This document shows, piece by piece, positions 34,399 to 42,709 of a stretch of DNA of 64,000 bases. A program made the position numbers and the translations under genes. How positions within the stretch are numbered: position 1 is the first letter of the stretch; the number at the start of each line of letters is the position of its first letter. Location of the stretch: positions 1-64,000 of the forward strand of contig CAIYLH010000026.1 in NCBI GenBank assembly GCA_903927005.1, in the 5' to 3' direction. The stretch is from an uncultured Pseudomonadota bacterium. GTDB taxonomy: Bacteria > Pseudomonadota > Gammaproteobacteria > Steroidobacterales > Steroidobacteraceae. The notes under the pieces were generated by a model. That model saw only the letters and a program-made list of their open reading frames with translations. It was not told where the DNA came from and did not search any database.

Positions 34399-36777
34399 TT
34401 AGAACTTCGCGCTGAACTGCGCGCCAACGATCCGTGGGTCGTTGATCATGCCCGTCGCGTTCTCGAAGTCGATGGCGCCCACCGCGCGGATCTCGTTCGT
34501 GCAGTTACGGCAAAACACGGCGGCGTCGTACTTCTTGTTCGCCCAGCTGTAGCCGACCCGTGCACCGCCCTGCACCATCGCAGGACCGGTAAACTCCTTC
34601 GACTCGTACAGGAAGAAGTTGATCTTGCTGCGGTAGGACCAGTCGGTATACGCGTAGAACTCGCCGCTAGCGCCAAACGGGATGGCGTAGCGCAGCGAGA
34701 CGTCGGCGATGTACTTGGCGGCCTGCGGCAGCGGATTGCCATCGATCAACACGTACTGGTTGAAGTTGGCATCCGGCGCCGTCAACGGGTTGGTGATGTT
34801 GCAGTGTGCGTCACTCGGCACACCCGGCACCCACGCCCAGTTAAAGCACTGGCCGACAGCAAGGTTCTTGTCCTTGATCTTGGTGTCGTTGAGGCTGCCG
34901 CTGATGTTCAAGGACAGGGTCGGCGTCAGCTGCGCGGAGAACTCGACCTCTGCGCCCTGGCCGATCGTATGCGCGGCATTGATCAGCGAGGTCTGGTTGC
35001 TGGTGCCACCGACGGCCGTCAACTGCTGGTGACTGACGTCGTAGTAGAAGACGTCAAACGCGATGCGCGCGCGACGATCGAACAGGTCCGCCTTGATACC
35101 GACCTCGTACGAGATGTTGTCTTCCGAGCGAGCGACCTGAATCGCCTGCGTACCGGTCGGCGCACCAAAGCTCGGCGCCCGGAAACCCGTCGCGACGCGC
35201 CCGTACAGGTTCGCGTCCGGTGTCAGCTGGTAGGTGGCACTGAGATCCCAGCTGAAGTTGGTCGCACTGACCGCCTTGTGCAGGGGCCCGGTCAACGGCA
35301 GCGGCTCGCCCGCGGCGGTCTCGGCGACCGGCACGTCGAAGGTCTTGTGGTCAGCGGTGTAACGCGCGCCGCCGCGCAGCTTGAACTTGGAGGTCATGGC
35401 GTATTCAAGCGAACCGAACACAGCCTGCGCGTCATTCTTCTGGCGGGAATTGGTCGTATCAACGATGGTCAGGCCGACCATGCTGTAGTTGTGCGAGCTG
35501 TCCTCGACGTCCTCGTCGAACAGGAACACGCCGGCCTGCGCGGTCAGCGCGCTCGACAGGTTCCACAACGCGCGAACTTCCTGGGTGATCTGGCGGTGGT
35601 TCTTGATGCCACCACCAGACTCCACCGGGAACGGAATCACGCCCGGGCCCGACGCGTCCGCACCGGTGCAGCCGCCTTCATTGAAGTTGCAGAACACATT
35701 GCCGGAGCCGAAGCCACCGTCGATATCGCCGATCGTGTTGTAGTGCAGGATCGACTCGTAACCGGTGATCGACTGGATCGTCACCGACGGCAGCACCCAG
35801 TTCAGGTGCACGCTGCCGCCGGCCATGCTGTAGGACTGGCCGTTGTAGCCATCGGCGTAGAACTTCGACGGATCGAATCCGGGAACGAGGTTGTTGGTGC
35901 CTAGATCGATGATGTTGGCGCGGAACAGGCGCGCCGAGCCATTGAGTGCGCGCCCGTGCACGTTGAGCAGTGCGTTGAACGAGTCGCTCGGCTTGTAGAG
36001 CAGCTGTACGCGCGCCGCCCAGTCGTCGTAGCCCTCGAGCTTGGTGCTGTTGACCGGATCATCAACCCAGTTGTCACGGTGCTGGCCCTGCGTCGAGAAG
36101 CGCATCGCGATCGTGTCACTGACCGGCAGGTTCACGACGCCCTCGAGGACAGCGGTGTTGTACGTGCCGTCCGACAGGCTGCCGTAACCCGAAAACTCAC
36201 CAAGCACCGGCTTGGCCGACTCCAGCTTCACGACACCAGCGGGCGAGTTGCGGCCGAACAGCGTGCCCTGTGGGCCGCGCAGGACTTCGACGTCCGCCTG
36301 GTCGAAGATCGGGAATCCCTTCAGCGACGGGTTCTCCTGTACGACGTCGTCGTACACGAGCGAGACCGGCTGCGAAGCAAACGAGTTGAAGTCGGTGTTG
36401 CCGTAGCCGCGGATATAAAAGCGCGGGAAGGTGCGGCCGTTGGACGACTCGATGTTCAGGCTGGGGACCTTGAAGGCCAGCTGGCGGATGTCATCGCCAG
36501 AGCTGCCGAGCGCGGCGAGCGGCTCGCCGCTCAGCACCGAGGCGGACACCGGCACGTCGATCAGCTTCTCCGCATGGCGCGTCGCGGTGACGACGATCTC
36601 GGCCAACGAGGCGCCACTATCGCCGCCAGCCGCGTCAGCGGCGTAGGCGGCGCCCGGCAGCAGCAGCGCTGCGGCCGACATACCCGCCGCTACCGACACG
36701 AAGCGCGCGGCGCGCAGCTGTGCGACGACCGCGTTGCGCAGGGCCGAAGACGACCACGAGTGAATGCTGTCCATCAT
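34399..36777 (-). CDS. TonB-dependent outer-membrane receptor, nucleoside-locus member
   Basis: ATG-ATG at 36777/36774 follows GGAGAGG; 792 residues. The signal peptide ends near AYA-A (about 46), and LAEIVVTATR is the TonB-box region. The plug has VEVLRGPQGTLFGRNSPAG, and the barrel ends with a terminal phenylalanine (AQFSAKF). It opens a minus-strand unit with an NCS2 base permease, nucleoside hydrolase and esterase, so a nucleoside or nucleoside conjugate is the likely ligand. Its promoter has a perfect -35 and an operator at the -10. Confidence 0.95.
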   Translation of the reverse strand: MMDSIHSWSSSALRNAVVAQLRAARFVSVAAGMSAAALLLPGAAYAADAAGGDSGASLAEIVVTATRHAEKLIDVPVSASVLSGEPLAALGSSGDDIRQLAFKVPSLNIESSNGRTFPRFYIRGYGNTDFNSFASQPVSLVYDDVVQENPSLKGFPIFDQADVEVLRGPQGTLFGRNSPAGVVKLESAKPVLGEFSGYGSLSDGTYNTAVLEGVVNLPVSDTIAMRFSTQGQHRDNWVDDPVNSTKLEGYDDWAARVQLLYKPSDSFNALLNVHGRALNGSARLFRANIIDLGTNNLVPGFDPSKFYADGYNGQSYSMAGGSVHLNWVLPSVTIQSITGYESILHYNTIGDIDGGFGSGNVFCNFNEGGCTGADASGPGVIPFPVESGGGIKNHRQITQEVRALWNLSSALTAQAGVFLFDEDVEDSSHNYSMVGLTIVDTTNSRQKNDAQAVFGSLEYAMTSKFKLRGGARYTADHKTFDVPVAETAAGEPLPLTGPLHKAVSATNFSWDLSATYQLTPDANLYGRVATGFRAPSFGAPTGTQAIQVARSEDNISYEVGIKADLFDRRARIAFDVFYYDVSHQQLTAVGGTSNQTSLINAAHTIGQGAEVEFSAQLTPTLSLNISGSLNDTKIKDKNLAVGQCFNWAWVPGVPSDAHCNITNPLTAPDANFNQYVLIDGNPLPQAAKYIADVSLRYAIPFGASGEFYAYTDWSYRSKINFFLYESKEFTGPAMVQGGARVGYSWANKKYDAAVFCRNCTNEIRAVGAIDFENATGMINDPRIVGAQFSAKF

Positions 36778-36966
36778 TAACCTCTCCACTGTTGCTTGTG
36801 CGACACAGGCGGCGCCGCACAGCAGGTTGTTTGAGCCTGATCCCCAGATCCCATGGTGGCGCCTCGCGGGACGCAGGTCGAAGCCAGCTCATCGCAGGGC
36901 CGGACACGCTGTGGTGCCTGCCTAAACGATCTCTGGCGCCTGCGCGCACACACGTTGCTTCCGCCA

Positions 36967-36982
36967 AGTGAAACGTTACACT
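36967..36982. promoter_or_regulatory. LacI-type operator at the receptor promoter
   Basis: AGTGAAACGTTACACT is a 16-base palindrome with a CpG centre and 7 of 8 pairs matched. The core AAACGTT is shared in style with the operator at 24368-24387, but the flanks differ, which fits recognition by the second LacI protein at 38212. It overlaps the -10 box. Confidence 0.78.
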
Positions 36983-37006
36983 ACACAGCGTTTCCGGCCC
37001 TGTCAA
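36978..37006 (-). promoter_or_regulatory. Sigma-70-like promoter of the receptor operon
   Basis: On the minus strand: perfect -35 TTGACA (37006-37001), 17 bases, -10 TAGTGT (36983-36978). The -10 is weak and buried in the operator. Confidence 0.65.
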
Positions 37007-37252
37007 AAAGCCAAAAAGGCGAGCAAGGGCGCGTTCTGACTAGCTATATCGGCTACCCTCGGGCCTGAGAAAAACGACTTTTTGAGGGACTGAATTTGCG
37101 CACGTCGCAGCAGCTCACCGACGCTGACCCTTGCCGGGGCACGATCGCATCTTGTGCGTTGCGCATAGACAACAGTGACTTTCAGCCGCTGTCGATCCCG
37201 TATAGCGGGAGCCAGATCAGCAGCTTACGCGGTGCACTTAGGGTGATCTGCA

Positions 37253-38203
37253 ATGAGCATTGACCGCCCCCGTCCGGTGCTGGTGATCGGCAGTGCAAAT
37301 GTAGACGTCGCCGTGGCGACCGCCACCCTGCCCCGCCCTGGCGAGACCGTGTTTGGCGACAGCTCCGCCATTAGTGTCGGCGGCAAGGGCGCCAACCAAG
37401 CCGTCGCCGCCGCGGCGAGCGGCGCCGAGACGCGATTTATCGCCCGCACCGGCAGCGACGCGTTCGGAGACATGGTCCGCGACGAACTTGCACGACGGGG
37501 GCTGCCCACCGCGCAGGTGCTGGCGGTTACCGAGGCAGGCACCGGGCTTGCCGCGATCTACGTCGAACACTCCGGCCAGAACTGCATCGTGGTCGTACCG
37601 GGCGCAAACGGTCTGCTGACACCTACCGACATTGAAGACGCGCAGGGCTCGATTGCGGCGGCGGCGATACTGGTACTGCAGTGCGAGATTCCGCATCAAA
37701 GCCTCTATCGCGCCATCGATCTGGCCAAAGAGTGCGGAACGCCGGTACTGCTCAATCCCGCTCCCTGCCAGGGGCTCGACCTCAGCCGGGTCGCCTCGAG
37801 CGTTACCTACCTCATACCCAACGAGAGCGAGGCGGCGCAGTTATTAGCGCGACCGGTCGAGTCCCTTGCCGACGCTCATGACGCCGCGCTGCGCCTGCAC
37901 CGGCTCGGCGTGACCTGCGCCATCGTGACGTTAGGCGCACGCGGTTGCGTAGGCGCCTGGGAAGGCACGACGCAGCACTTTGCCGCGATGCCAGTCAATG
38001 CAATCGACACCACTGGCGCGGGCGATGCATTTGTCGGCTGCTTTGCTGCGTCCATTGCTGCGGGCCTGACGCCATCCGCTGCGATCCGCCGCGCCATCGT
38101 CTACGCCGCCCTGTCCACCACCCGACGCGGCGCACAGGTGTCGTATCCGGAGCGTGCCGAATTCGAGGCGGCTCTGGCCCTGCAGCCTGCGGTCGACGGC
38201 TAG
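37253..38203 (+). CDS. rbsK: Ribokinase
   Basis: 316 residues of the PfkB family. IGSANVDVAV at the N-terminus, GGKGANQAVAAA (substrate-binding signature 1) and DTTGAGDAFVG (catalytic aspartate and anion hole) are all present; the spacing and GGKGANQA favour ribokinase over fructokinases. It phosphorylates ribose to ribose-5-phosphate. It starts the plus-strand unit ribokinase-LacI-thymidine kinase, opposite the receptor unit, and would consume the ribose brought in by the ABC importer at 20.9-24.3 kb. Confidence 0.93.
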   Translation: MSIDRPRPVLVIGSANVDVAVATATLPRPGETVFGDSSAISVGGKGANQAVAAAASGAETRFIARTGSDAFGDMVRDELARRGLPTAQVLAVTEAGTGLAAIYVEHSGQNCIVVVPGANGLLTPTDIEDAQGSIAAAAILVLQCEIPHQSLYRAIDLAKECGTPVLLNPAPCQGLDLSRVASSVTYLIPNESEAAQLLARPVESLADAHDAALRLHRLGVTCAIVTLGARGCVGAWEGTTQHFAAMPVNAIDTTGAGDAFVGCFAASIAAGLTPSAAIRRAIVYAALSTTRRGAQVSYPERAEFEAALALQPAVDG

Positions 38204-38211
38204 CCACGCAA

Positions 38212-39195
38212 ATGGCCACGCTGCGCGACCTCGCGGCCGCCGTCGGAGTCTCGGTCACGACGGTCTCCAACGTCCTCAACGGCCGCCCCAACGTCGGCAG
38301 CGATATCCGCAAACGCGTACTGCGCGCGGCCAAGAAGCTCGGCTATCGACCGAACCTTGCCGCCCAGGCAATGCGGACAGGCCGCACCCGCGCGATCGGC
38401 CTGGTGCTGCCTGATCTCACCAATCCATTCTTCCCCGAGCTCGCACAGGCGGTGGAAAACACGGCCCGCAGCGCCGGCCTGCTGGTCTGCCTGATCGACA
38501 GTCAGGGCAAGACCGAGGGCGAGGCAGATGGATTCTCACTCCTGATGCAGCACGCCGTCGACGGCGTGATCTGGTGCCCACTCGGCCCCACCGCACCTGC
38601 GACGCTGAAGAACTTCTCGAAGCCTGTCGTCCTGATCGACCGCCCACGGCAGGGCTACGACGTGGTCCAGTCCGACTACGCGATGGGCGGTCGCCTACTC
38701 GCCGAATACGCAGTGCGCATGGGCCACACCAGCGTCGGACTGCTGTCAGGGCCCGAACGCATTGAGAGCGCGCGCCAGCGCCGCGACGGCTTCATCGGCG
38801 CTCGCCCGCGCGAACTGAAAGTCGCCTGGGAAGTAGGCGTCGGCTTCGACGGCATGCTCACCCGCGAAGCAGTCGCGGCACTGACCCGACGTCGTTCGGC
38901 GACACTGATCATCTGCGGCAACGACCTGATCGCGATCAGCGCCATACGCTGCCTTTCAGAACACGGTATCCGCGTTCCGGAGGATGTCTCGATCACCGGC
39001 TTCGACAACATCCGCTGGACAGAGCTGGTAACCCCCCGCCTGACCACCATCGCCCAGCCCATTGCCGCGATCGGCGCAAAGGCCGTCGAACTGATGCGCG
39101 AGCGAATGAGCGGCGAGCCGCTGGTGAGCCGCCGCACGATCTTCGACGTCGCCCTCGTCGAGCGCGATTCGGTCCGTCGCCTACCGCCCCGCTAG
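38212..39195 (+). CDS. LacI-family transcriptional regulator
   Basis: ATG 38212, 8 bases after the ribokinase stop; 327 residues. The helix-turn-helix is ATLRDLAAAVGVSVTTVSNVLNG, followed by a hinge (YRPNLAAQAMRTG) and a sugar-binding-type effector domain with LVLPDLTNPFFPEL and ITGFDNIRW. It is the likely ligand of the operator at 36967-36982 controlling the receptor unit. The effector is probably ribose or a purine-related metabolite, by context only. Confidence 0.95.
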   Translation: MATLRDLAAAVGVSVTTVSNVLNGRPNVGSDIRKRVLRAAKKLGYRPNLAAQAMRTGRTRAIGLVLPDLTNPFFPELAQAVENTARSAGLLVCLIDSQGKTEGEADGFSLLMQHAVDGVIWCPLGPTAPATLKNFSKPVVLIDRPRQGYDVVQSDYAMGGRLLAEYAVRMGHTSVGLLSGPERIESARQRRDGFIGARPRELKVAWEVGVGFDGMLTREAVAALTRRRSATLIICGNDLIAISAIRCLSEHGIRVPEDVSITGFDNIRWTELVTPRLTTIAQPIAAIGAKAVELMRERMSGEPLVSRRTIFDVALVERDSVRRLPPR

Positions 39196-39237
39196 GCGCG
39201 AGCGCGCAGCCGCTGGCGGTGTGGCATCCTTGCCGCC

Positions 39238-39822
39238 GTGGCCAAGCTCTACTTTTATTATTCGACCATGAACGCCGGCAAGTCGGCAGCATTGCTGCAG
39301 GCGAACCACAACTATCGCGAGCGCGGCATGGACACACTCGTCTACACCGCCGCCGTCGACGTTCGTGGTGGCGGCCGCGTCCATTCGCGGATCGGCCTCA
39401 GCGCCGCGGCGCAAGCCTACGACGCCGCCACCGACTTCCTGGCCGATGCACGCACGCTCAGGCAGGCGCCAACCCCTGGCTGCGTGCTGATCGACGAAGC
39501 ACAATTTCTCACCGAGGCACAGGTGCGCACGCTCGGCCGCGTCGCCGACGAACTTGATCTGCCAGTGCTGTGCTACGGCCTGCGCACTGACTTCCGCGGC
39601 CGGCTGTTCGGCGGCAGTGCGGCACTGCTGGGCTGGGCGGACAGCCTGGTAGAAATCCGTACGATCTGTCACTGCGGCCGCAAGGCAACGATGGTCGTGC
39701 GCGTCGACGCGCAGGGCAGGGTCGAGCCGGACGGCGCACAGGTCGAGATCGGCGGCAACGAACGCTACGTTTCGCTGTGCCGTCGCCACTTCGAAAGCGC
39801 CCACGCAAGCGGCAGGCTCTGA
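39238..39822 (+). CDS. tdk: Thymidine kinase (TK1 type)
   Basis: GTG 39238; 194 residues. The P-loop STMNAGKSA, the DEAQFLT Walker-B-like segment, the YGLRTDFRG lasso region and the zinc-binding CHCG...LC cysteine pairs match the TK1 family exactly. It phosphorylates thymidine and deoxyuridine. It is on the same strand 42 bases after the LacI gene, extending the nucleoside theme to deoxynucleoside salvage, although tdk is also a common stand-alone gene. Confidence 0.95.
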   Translation: MAKLYFYYSTMNAGKSAALLQANHNYRERGMDTLVYTAAVDVRGGGRVHSRIGLSAAAQAYDAATDFLADARTLRQAPTPGCVLIDEAQFLTEAQVRTLGRVADELDLPVLCYGLRTDFRGRLFGGSAALLGWADSLVEIRTICHCGRKATMVVRVDAQGRVEPDGAQVEIGGNERYVSLCRRHFESAHASGRL

Positions 39823-39832
39823 GCGCAGCTCG

Positions 39833-40678
39833 ATGCTCGCCACCGCGTCCCGTCGCCGCATCGCCCGCCTCGCACTCACGCTGCTCGTGCTCGCGCACCT
39901 GGCGGCATTCGGCGCGTACGTGCTCCGCGAACGGCAGTCACAACTACTGAGTGTCTACCTCGATGCGCGCGACCAGTGGCGCGATGGACACCTCGAGGTC
40001 GCGGCACGTGAGTACCGCACGTTTGTAGCCTCGCGCCCCTCAGTGGCGTGGCCGATAGTGCTGTTCCGAAATTTCCCCGACGCTGCCAGCGGCTGGTACA
40101 TGCTCGGTCGGGTTGAGGCGGAGCGAGGCGGCGTCGACGCCGCGCTCGAGGCATTCGGGCAATCAATGCGGCTGGTACCGGGGCGAGGTCGGCGCGAGTA
40201 TCGCGACCTGCTGCTACGCAGCGGCCGTGGCGCGCTGCTGGTGAGCTTTGCGACCGAGGAAGCCCGCGCTGATCCCGACTCGCCGGTCGCGGCAAAGGAT
40301 CTTGGCGCCGGCCTGCTCGCCACCGATCAGCCGGCCGCGGCAGCGATCGCGTACCAACATGCCCTGGAGCTGCTGCCGCAGTGGCGACGGCGGACCGATC
40401 CAGGTGCGCCGGCCGGTCTGTCCAGCGAGGAAGCGGACCTGTTGAACCTGCTGTCGGTCGCGCAGCGCATGGCGGGGCAACCGGAGCGAGCAGACACGAC
40501 CTGCGCGAGAATCGCGGCGGCCACCCAGCGCGGTGCGCCGCTGGACCGGCTGTGCCGCGGCTATCGCGCGGCTGCCGCCGGCGACCGGCCGGCGGTGTTG
40601 CGCGCCATTACCGGTTACGCGCCACCAGCGCCGGAGCACGAAGCGCTGCTGCGCGCGCTGCAGCCCCCTGCAGACTGA
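39833..40678 (+). CDS. Membrane-anchored TPR-like protein
   Basis: 281 residues. A single hydrophobic segment at about 13-30 follows a basic N-terminus, so the bulk is periplasmic. The rest consists of short helical repeats with TPR-like spacing (WYMLGRVEAERGGVDAALEAF and ATDQPAAAAIAYQHALELLP). It begins 10 bases after tdk. Role unknown. Confidence 0.75.
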   Translation: MLATASRRRIARLALTLLVLAHLAAFGAYVLRERQSQLLSVYLDARDQWRDGHLEVAAREYRTFVASRPSVAWPIVLFRNFPDAASGWYMLGRVEAERGGVDAALEAFGQSMRLVPGRGRREYRDLLLRSGRGALLVSFATEEARADPDSPVAAKDLGAGLLATDQPAAAAIAYQHALELLPQWRRRTDPGAPAGLSSEEADLLNLLSVAQRMAGQPERADTTCARIAAATQRGAPLDRLCRGYRAAAAGDRPAVLRAITGYAPPAPEHEALLRALQPPAD

Positions 40679-40690
40679 AACAATAGAGCG

Positions 40691-41647
40691 TCAGCGGCGA
40701 GCGGCGCTCGCCTCGACCAGCGCCGCAATACGAATCGCGGTCTCCAGTGCCGCCAGGCCCTCGGCGCCGCCCACCATGGGCGGCGTACCCGTGCGGATCG
40801 ACTCCGCGAACGCCTCTATCTCTGCCTTGAGCGCATCCCCCTGCTCATACGTGCGCTCGTCGATCGCTACCTGCGGCAAATCGCCGACCGCCGGCTGCTC
40901 GCCCTTGCGGATCACCGTGAGGATTTTCTGCTGCAGGTCGATCGACAGGTAGGCTTCGTCCTCGAAGATGCGCATCTTGCGCTCCGCGCGCAGGCTGACG
41001 CGACTTGCCGTGACATTCGCCACGCACCCGGAGGCGAAGCGGATACGCGCGTTGGCGATATCCAGGTCGTCGGAGAACACGGAGCTGCCGATGGCGTCGA
41101 TCGACTCTATCGGCGAGCGAACGATGCTCTGGATCAGGTCGATGTCATGGATCATCAGATCCAGCACCACCGACACGTCGGTGCCACGCTGCTTGAAAGG
41201 CGCCAGTCGCGCAGACTCAATGAAGCGCGGCGACTTGACCACGCCCTCGATCGCCCGCACCGCCTCGTTGAACCGCTCCAGGTGCCCGACCTGCAGCACG
41301 CGACCGTACTTGCTGGCGACCTCGATGAGGTCGGCAGCTTCAGCCACGGTCGTGGTGATGGGCTTTTCGACGAGCACGTGAATGCCGGCCTCCAGACACG
41401 CACGCGCGATCGCATGGTGCTGCGGCGTCGGTGTCACGATCGAGACGGCGTCGAGCTGACCGAGCAGTTCACGCCAGTCAGCCACCGCGGCAACGCCAAG
41501 TTCGCGACCGACCGCCTCGCGCGCCGCCGGCGAAGGATCCGCCACCGCCACCAGGCGACAACCAGGCAAGGCCGCCCACTTCTGCGCGTGGAAACGCCCG
41601 AGGTAGCCGGCGCCGATCACCGCCGCCCGAAGATCTCCGTCACTCAT
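40691..41647 (-). CDS. Gfo/Idh/MocA-family NAD(P)-dependent oxidoreductase
   Basis: 318 residues. The Rossmann motif AVIGAGYLGRFHAQ opens the protein, EKPIT is the family's catalytic lysine motif and the LMIHDIDL segment carries the catalytic histidine. Members oxidise sugars or nucleotide sugars; the MIHDIDL form resembles UDP-GlcNAc 3-dehydrogenases (GnnA-like) but no aminotransferase partner is adjacent. It converges on the TPR gene. Confidence 0.9.
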   Translation of the reverse strand: MSDGDLRAAVIGAGYLGRFHAQKWAALPGCRLVAVADPSPAAREAVGRELGVAAVADWRELLGQLDAVSIVTPTPQHHAIARACLEAGIHVLVEKPITTTVAEAADLIEVASKYGRVLQVGHLERFNEAVRAIEGVVKSPRFIESARLAPFKQRGTDVSVVLDLMIHDIDLIQSIVRSPIESIDAIGSSVFSDDLDIANARIRFASGCVANVTASRVSLRAERKMRIFEDEAYLSIDLQQKILTVIRKGEQPAVGDLPQVAIDERTYEQGDALKAEIEAFAESIRTGTPPMVGGAEGLAALETAIRIAALVEASAARR

Positions 41648-41749
41648 GAACGCTCCCCTGTAGCCGGTCCCGCCGCCCGGCGGTCGGTGTGTTGTGATGC
41701 CGCGACCGGCCGGCCATTATAGGCCGTAGCCTGCAAGGACTGACCTACG

Positions 41750-42058
41750 ATGCGCCCGCCCGCCCGAGTTCGCCGTGCCGATGCCGATCCAGAGGTTTCC
41801 TCCGGCGCGATGCGCCGCGAACTGCGTTACGCACTACTCGGCCTGGGCGGCGGCATCATCCTGTTGCCGGCTCTGGTCTACCTCGCGGGCTCCACGACTC
41901 TGGGCCCCTACGAGGGCGGCATCCTGCCCTTCCTGACCAAGCTGTATAGCGATCTTGCGCAGCTCTCACCAGCAGCGCTCGCGCTGGTGTGCGGACCCTA
42001 CCTGCTGCTGCAGATATTGCGCGTTGCCTCACGGCCGTTACGACGCCCGCGCCGCTGA
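41750..42058 (+). CDS. Small membrane protein of unknown function
   Basis: 102 residues; ATG after AAGGA. Two hydrophobic spans (about 27-48 and 75-92) sit between basic ends, predicting an inner-membrane hairpin. No motif recognised. It diverges from the oxidoreductase with a 102-base spacer. Confidence 0.6.
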   Translation: MRPPARVRRADADPEVSSGAMRRELRYALLGLGGGIILLPALVYLAGSTTLGPYEGGILPFLTKLYSDLAQLSPAALALVCGPYLLLQILRVASRPLRRPRR

Positions 42059-42213
42059 GGCCTGACACGCCGAAAACTGTCTCCAGCCGCCGACAAACGC
42101 CTGTTTTTTAGTCTCGGGCCGCTCATCATCATGAGCAACTGTGCGACAGGTCACGCCCACCGCGACAGCATCGCGAGCACGCTGGCTGCAAGCTCTCTGC
42201 AGGCCACCGTCCG

Positions 42214-42654
42214 ATGCTCCCTTGCCGCCACACCCATCCGCTGATCGTCGTGAGCGTCACGATGCTCGCACTGGCGAGCGCGACAACGCGCGCCGCTAGT
42301 CCGCCGGGCGAGGACGCAGCGATTGCCGCCGAAGTCGCGCAGATCCTGCCGCACGTAGCGACGCAAGCCGGCAACCCAAGCTCACCGCAGCATCAGGCAA
42401 TGCTGGCGCGCTTCGTCGATCACCTGGACCTCGCGCGACGACTGCAGTCACTGCACAGCCTGAAGCTGCTGCCGCTGTGGGACAGCGGACGGTTCTCGGT
42501 ATTTTTAGGGGTCGACCGGCATGGCATGGCGGGCCTGCACATCCAGCAGCAGGACCCGGCGGTCACGGCCCAACTGCTCGCCCGCGATACGCTGCCCGAC
42601 ACGCTGCCAGACAACCTGCCGCCGCTGCGCGCAGTACCCCTGTCGTCCCCTTAG
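42214..42654 (+). CDS. Small exported protein of unknown function
   Basis: 146 residues with a signal peptide ending near TRAAS, so probably periplasmic. The mature part is mostly helical with a central segment FSVFLGVDRHGMAGLHI and a proline-rich end. The spacer before it (42059-42213) contains a T6 tract and a GCTCAT-CATC-ATGAGC hairpin (42121-42136). No family recognised. Confidence 0.6.
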   Translation: MLPCRHTHPLIVVSVTMLALASATTRAASPPGEDAAIAAEVAQILPHVATQAGNPSSPQHQAMLARFVDHLDLARRLQSLHSLKLLPLWDSGRFSVFLGVDRHGMAGLHIQQQDPAVTAQLLARDTLPDTLPDNLPPLRAVPLSSP

Positions 42655-42709
42655 AGTCGCCGCGCGGCGCCACGCACGCGGCGGCGGCGGCCAGGGGCGA
42701 TGACGCCCT

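Larger units (their letters stand above)
36778..37252. other. Divergent regulatory region between receptor and ribokinase genes
   Basis: 475 bases without a supported gene. It holds the receptor promoter and operator near 36967-37006, leaving a leader of about 190 bases before the receptor start. AT-rich stretches lie at 37003-37020 and 37068-37085. A small palindrome TCCCG-TATAG-CGGGA (37196-37210) contains a TATAGC that could be the -10 of the ribokinase promoter, with no good -35. No riboswitch fold was recognised. Confidence 0.6.

Noticed and set aside
36778-37252. Purine or other riboswitch in the long receptor/ribokinase spacer
   Set aside because: No conserved aptamer core could be recognised; a promoter with operator explains the regulation better.
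40691-41647. Assignment of the oxidoreductase as GnnA of lipid A biosynthesis
   Set aside because: The motif resemblance is real but no gnnB aminotransferase or lpx genes are adjacent, so only the family name was given.
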